Origin: Pseudomonas sp. VD-NE ins
GTDB taxonomy: Bacteria; Pseudomonadota; Gammaproteobacteria; Pseudomonadales; Pseudomonadaceae
Reading direction: 5' to 3'
Assembly: GCF_031882575.1 (NCBI RefSeq)
Contig: NZ_CP134772.1
Location: 1,135,001 to 1,199,000 of the forward strand
DNA length: 64,000 nucleotides
The notes below the pieces were generated by a model. The model did no database searches, had not been told where the DNA came from, and saw only the letters and a program-made list of their open reading frames with translations. This document shows, one piece after another, positions 59,044 to 64,000 of this stretch (within the stretch, counting starts at the first letter, position 1; each line of letters begins with the position of its first letter). Both the position numbers and the translations under genes were made by a program.

Positions 59044-59938
59044 TACAAACGCAACTCGCTGTGGCTATGTTGCCATCGTCGGCCGTCCCAATGTCGGTAA
59101 GTCGACGTTGCTGAACCACATCCTTGGCCAGAAGCTCGCGATCACCTCGCGCAAGCCGCAGACCACTCGCCACAACATGCTCGGGATCAAGACCGAGGGT
59201 GACGTGCAAGCGATCTACGTCGACACCCCCGGCATGCACAAGGGTGGCGAAAAGGCCCTGAACCGCTACATGAACAAAACCGCTTCGGCGGCGTTGAAAG
59301 ACGTCGACGTGGTGATTTTCGTCGTTGACCGCACCAAGTGGACCGACGAAGACCAGATGGTTCTGGAGCGCGTGCAGTACGTGACCGGCCCGCTGATCGT
59401 CGCGCTGAACAAGACCGACCGCATCGAAGACAAAGCCGAGCTGATGCCGCACCTGAGCTGGTTGCAGGAACAGCTGCCGAACGCGCAGATCATTCCGATT
59501 TCCGCGCAGCACGGGCACAACCTCGAAGCACTGGAAAAAGTGATTGCCGATCATCTGCCGGAGAACGATCACTTCTTCCCGGAAGACCAGATCACCGACC
59601 GCAGCAGCCGTTTCCTCGCTGCCGAACTGGTGCGCGAGAAGATCATGCGCCAGATGGGCGCCGAGCTGCCGTACCAGATCACCGTCGAAATCGAAGAGTT
59701 CAAGCAGCAGGGCAAGACCCTGCACATCCATGCGTTGATCCTCGTTGAACGCGACGGCCAGAAGAAGATCATCATTGGCGACAAGGGCGAGCGCATCAAA
59801 CGCATCGGCACCGAAGCGCGCAAGGACATGGAGTTGCTGTTCGACTCCAAGATCATGCTCAACCTGTGGGTCAAGGTGAAGGGCGGCTGGTCCGACGACG
59901 AGCGCGCGCTGCGTTCGCTGGGTTACGGCGACCTGTAA
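59036..59938 (+). CDS. era: GTPase Era
   Basis: A 300-aa GTPase for 16S rRNA maturation: G1 [13 protein letters not shown]3 DTPGMHKG, G4 NKTD, and a KH domain with [14 protein letters not shown] near the C-terminus. ATG 59036 is used (GGAG 7 nt upstream); ATG 59030 is two codons earlier. Its start overlaps the rnc end. Confidence 0.96.
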   Translation: MTDTNATRCGYVAIVGRPNVGKSTLLNHILGQKLAITSRKPQTTRHNMLGIKTEGDVQAIYVDTPGMHKGGEKALNRYMNKTASAALKDVDVVIFVVDRTKWTDEDQMVLERVQYVTGPLIVALNKTDRIEDKAELMPHLSWLQEQLPNAQIIPISAQHGHNLEALEKVIADHLPENDHFFPEDQITDRSSRFLAAELVREKIMRQMGAELPYQITVEIEEFKQQGKTLHIHALILVERDGQKKIIIGDKGERIKRIGTEARKDMELLFDSKIMLNLWVKVKGGWSDDERALRSLGYGDL

Positions 59939-59967
59939 TCACCGGTCCAGAGAACACCGATACCCAC

Positions 59968-60056
59968 TGTGGGAGCGAGCCTGCTCGCGAAGGGATGTAA
60001 CATTCAGCATTGATGTTGACTGTCACTCCGCTTTCGCGAGCAGGCTCGCTCCCACA
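59968..60056. repeat. REPIN (TGTGGGAGCGAGCCTGCTCGCGA type)
   Basis: Inverted copies of TGTGGGAGCGAGCCTGCTCG around a 40-bp loop between era and recO. Confidence 0.9.
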
Positions 60057-60103
60057 GTGGTTTTGGGTTGTGTGTAAAACTGCGTTTCTTCATCGAGAAC
60101 TCA

Positions 60104-60793
60104 ATGTCGCAAAACCCGCCTCCCGCCCAACCCGCCTACGTCCTGCACAGTCGCGCCTACCGCGAAACCAGTGCGTTGGTGGATTTCCTCACGCCGCAAG
60201 GTCGGCTGCGGGCGGTGTTGCGCAGTGCGCGGGGCAAGGCTGGGACATTGGCGCGGCCGTTCGTGTCGCTGGAAGTCGAATTCCGTGGCAAGGGGGAGTT
60301 GAAGAATGTCGGGCGCATGGAAAGCTCTGGCACCTCGGCGTGGCTCAATGGTGAAGCGCTGTTCAGCGGTCTCTATCTCAATGAGTTGCTGATCCGTTTA
60401 CTGCCTGCCGAAGACCCGCATCCAGGTGTATTCGATCATTACGCCGCAACCTTGTTGGCATTAGCTGAAGGTAGACCGCTGGAGCCATTGCTGCGCTCTT
60501 TCGAATGGCGACTGCTGGACGACCTCGGCTACGGTTTTTCGTTGAACATGGATGTCCACGGCGAACCCGTCGCGCCGGACGGTCTCTATCGTTTGCAGGT
60601 GGATGCCGGGCTCGAACGAGTTTTCCTGCTGCAGCCCGGCCTATTCAACGGCGTTGAACTACTGGCCATGGCCGAGGCCGACTGGACCGCCCCCGGCGCT
60701 CTCTCTGCCGCCAAGCGCCTGATGCGGCAGGCACTGGCCGTTCACCTGGGCGGTCGTCCCCTCGTCAGTCGCGAACTGTTTCGCAAGCCCTAG
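60104..60793 (+). CDS. recO: DNA repair protein RecO
   Basis: A 229-aa RecO: an OB-fold start ([34 protein letters not shown]) and the helical domain with VSRELFR near the end. It loads RecA on SSB-covered DNA with RecR. The Zn-finger Cys of some RecO proteins are absent, as is usual in pseudomonads. ATG 60104 follows CGAGAACTCA. Confidence 0.93.
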   Translation: MSQNPPPAQPAYVLHSRAYRETSALVDFLTPQGRLRAVLRSARGKAGTLARPFVSLEVEFRGKGELKNVGRMESSGTSAWLNGEALFSGLYLNELLIRLLPAEDPHPGVFDHYAATLLALAEGRPLEPLLRSFEWRLLDDLGYGFSLNMDVHGEPVAPDGLYRLQVDAGLERVFLLQPGLFNGVELLAMAEADWTAPGALSAAKRLMRQALAVHLGGRPLVSRELFRKP

Positions 60794-60839
60794 CCCCGTG
60801 TATGCTGTGCGCCGAATCTTTCCCTTCAGGAGCGCATCC

Positions 60840-61586
60840 GTGACCACCAGCAATCGCATTCTTCTTGGCGTGAACATCGACCACGTCGCCACCCTGCGTC
60901 AGGCCCGTGGCACGCGCTATCCGGATCCGGTCAAGGCTGCACTGGACGCGGAAGAGGCGGGTGCCGATGGCATCACCGTGCATCTGCGTGAAGACCGCCG
61001 ACACATTCAGGAGCGCGATGTCCTGTTGCTCAAGGATGTGCTGCAAACCCGCATGAACTTCGAAATGGGCGTCACCGAAGAAATGATGGCGTTCGCCGAA
61101 CGCATCCGTCCTGCGCACATCTGTCTGGTCCCGGAAACCCGTCAGGAGCTGACCACTGAAGGCGGTCTGGATGTAGCGGGGCAGGAGGAGCGCATCAAGG
61201 CAGCGGTCGAGCGTCTGTCGAAGATCGGCAGCGAAGTGTCGCTGTTCATTGATGCCGACGAGCGTCAGATTGCTGCGTCGAAGCGTGTTGGCGCCCCAGC
61301 CATCGAGCTGCACACCGGTCGTTACGCCGATGCCGAAACCCCGACTGAAGTGGCTGAAGAATTGAAGCGTGTGGCGGACGGTGTGGCGTTTGGTCTGGCC
61401 CAAGGCCTGATCGTCAACGCGGGGCACGGCTTGCATTACCACAACGTTGAAGCCGTCGCGGCGATCAAAGGTATCAACGAACTGAACATCGGCCACGCGC
61501 TGGTGGCGCATGCGTTGTTCGTCGGCTTCAAGTCTGCCGTATCGGAAATGAAGGCGCTGATCCTGGCTGCCGCGTTGAAAGGCTGA
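60840..61586 (+). CDS. pdxJ: Pyridoxine 5'-phosphate synthase PdxJ
   Basis: A 248-aa TIM-barrel enzyme: [34 protein letters not shown], and [12 protein letters not shown] with the catalytic His residues. It condenses 3-amino-acetone phosphate with deoxyxylulose 5-phosphate to pyridoxine 5'-phosphate. GTG 60840 ([14 protein letters not shown]) follows CAGGAGCGCATCC. It follows recO by about 45 bp. Confidence 0.95.
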   Translation: MTTSNRILLGVNIDHVATLRQARGTRYPDPVKAALDAEEAGADGITVHLREDRRHIQERDVLLLKDVLQTRMNFEMGVTEEMMAFAERIRPAHICLVPETRQELTTEGGLDVAGQEERIKAAVERLSKIGSEVSLFIDADERQIAASKRVGAPAIELHTGRYADAETPTEVAEELKRVADGVAFGLAQGLIVNAGHGLHYHNVEAVAAIKGINELNIGHALVAHALFVGFKSAVSEMKALILAAALKG

Positions 61587-61605
61587 AGATCAACGCATAA
61601 CAACG

Positions 61606-61694
61606 GTGGGAGCGAGCCTGCTCGCGAAAGCGTTGTATCAGTCAAAGATGATGTCGACTGACACGACGCCTTCGCGAGCAGGCTCGCTCCCACA
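61606..61694. repeat. REPIN (GGTGGGAGCGAGCCTGCTCGCGA type)
   Basis: GTGGGAGCGAGCCTGCTCGC inverted repeat around a loop of about 40 bp with ATGTCGACTGACAC, between pdxJ and the convergent mltF. Confidence 0.9.
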
Positions 61695-61713
61695 TTTGTT
61701 TTTGGGGTGTTGG

Positions 61714-63240
<1,527 letters not shown>

Positions 63241-63459
63241 TCACAAAACCGCACGAAACCCAGCAGAAACGGGCCTTTACGGCTTTTTGTTACAGTAAAA
63301 ATAAGCGGCCTCTGAATAACTGATTTACCTGACTCTGAAGTCGGAAACACAGATTGATATCCGAGTGCAACCGTGCGTAGCGTTTCGGGTGATGTTGAGG
63401 GCGGTTTAGGCTAGAATGCACGGCCTCAAAGCACACCCCTTCCCGAGGCTGTCCCGAAG

Positions 63460-64000
63460 ATGTTGATCCTGCGCGGCGCTCCTGCCCTTTCTGCCTTTCG
63501 CCACAGCAAACTCCTTGAGCAACTGAGCCAGAAGGTTTCAGCTGTCAGTGGCCTGTATGCTGAATTCGCTCACTTCGCCGAAGTCACCGGCGTCCTGACC
63601 GGCGACGAACAGCAGGTGCTAGCGCGCCTTCTGAAGTACGGCCCAAGCGTTCCGGTACAAGAGCCGACCGGTCGTCTGTTTCTGGTGTTGCCGCGTTTCG
63701 GCACCATCTCGCCATGGTCGAGCAAGGCCAGCGACATCGCCCGCAACTGCGGCCTGAGCAAGATCCAGCGTCTGGAGCGCGGTATCGCCTTCTACGTGGC
63801 CGGTCAGTTCAGCGAAGCCGAAGCCCAGCAGATTGCCGACGTGCTGCATGACCGCATGACCCAGATCGTCCTGAGCAATCTGGAACAGGCTGCCGGTCTG
63901 TTCAGCCACGCCGAGCCGAAGCCGCTGACTGCGATCGACATCCTCGGTGGCGGTCGCGCCGCGCTGGAAAAAGCCAACACCGAACTGGGTCTGGCCCTCG
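63460..64000 (+). CDS. purL: Phosphoribosylformylglycinamidine synthase (N-terminal part)
   Basis: The first 180 codons of PurL, cut by the window's end: [22 protein letters not shown], then [26 protein letters not shown], characteristic of the large fused PurL (about 1300 aa) that makes FGAM in purine synthesis. The start has CCCGAAG upstream and no strong Shine-Dalgarno. The 285-bp gap to mltF holds no gene. Confidence 0.94.
   Translation, partial: MLILRGAPALSAFRHSKLLEQLSQKVSAVSGLYAEFAHFAEVTGVLTGDEQQVLARLLKYGPSVPVQEPTGRLFLVLPRFGTISPWSSKASDIARNCGLSKIQRLERGIAFYVAGQFSEAEAQQIADVLHDRMTQIVLSNLEQAAGLFSHAEPKPLTAIDILGGGRAALEKANTELGLAL

Overview
The window reads as a chromosomal segment of a Pseudomonas of the fluorescens group. 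It has a complete alginate operon in the order algD-8-44-K-E-G-X-L-I-J-F-A, dauBAR-type D-arginine catabolism genes beside rhlB, a carboxylesterase II gene, a full aapJQMP operon, and many REP/REPIN palindromes of the kinds common in fluorescent pseudomonads. GC is high and codon use even, except in the C-terminal module of a TccC-like toxin gene. All names come from motif and sequence recognition; no database search was possible.

Layout. 1-2000: the end of a lipoprotein gene, an SDR oxidoreductase and a small membrane protein. 2092-4665: a solitary TccC-type Rhs protein with a low-GC C-terminal module, closed by a terminator shared with algA. 4757-21364: the twelve-gene alginate operon on the minus strand, with an AlgU-type promoter at about 21850 and a leader of about 460 nt. 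22175-27492: yaaA, a divergent deacetylase-like gene, phoH and moaCDE. 27656-31641: a D-arginine unit made of a binding-protein gene and dauB-dauA-dauR; both transcription units carry a similar palindrome over the predicted -10. 31712-38573: rhlB, estB and the general amino-acid ABC transporter aapJQMP. 38626-41542: an mqsRA toxin-antitoxin pair divergent from a FadR-type regulator and its CynX-like transporter. 41752-46940: small housekeeping and accessory genes (NTF2-like, GIY-YIG, GST, glutaredoxin, ndpA, HU, rlmF). 47174-52599: valS, a linker gene, holC and pepA. 52742-53005: a MITE. 53176-61586: lptF-lptG, then lepA-lepB-rnc-era-recO-pdxJ. 61714-64000: mltF and the start of purL.

How the genes work together. 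AlgA and AlgD make GDP-mannuronate. Alg8/Alg44 polymerise it under c-di-GMP control, AlgK/E/X/G/L form the periplasmic and outer-membrane secretion and editing complex, and AlgI/J/F/X acetylate the polymer. The dau genes convert D-arginine to L-arginine through 2-ketoarginine, fed by a cationic amino-acid binding protein, and aapJQMP broadens amino-acid uptake. LptF/LptG export LPS, and lepA-lepB-rnc-era-recO-pdxJ is a conserved housekeeping block.

The most unusual items are an 87-bp REPIN in frame inside the algK signal-peptide region, a 264-bp MITE with 30-bp perfect terminal repeats and CTAG target duplications between pepA and lptF, the shared dau palindromes, the orphan TccC toxin with its own C-terminal module, and a REPIN whose two 38-bp arms carry the same changed inner sequence.
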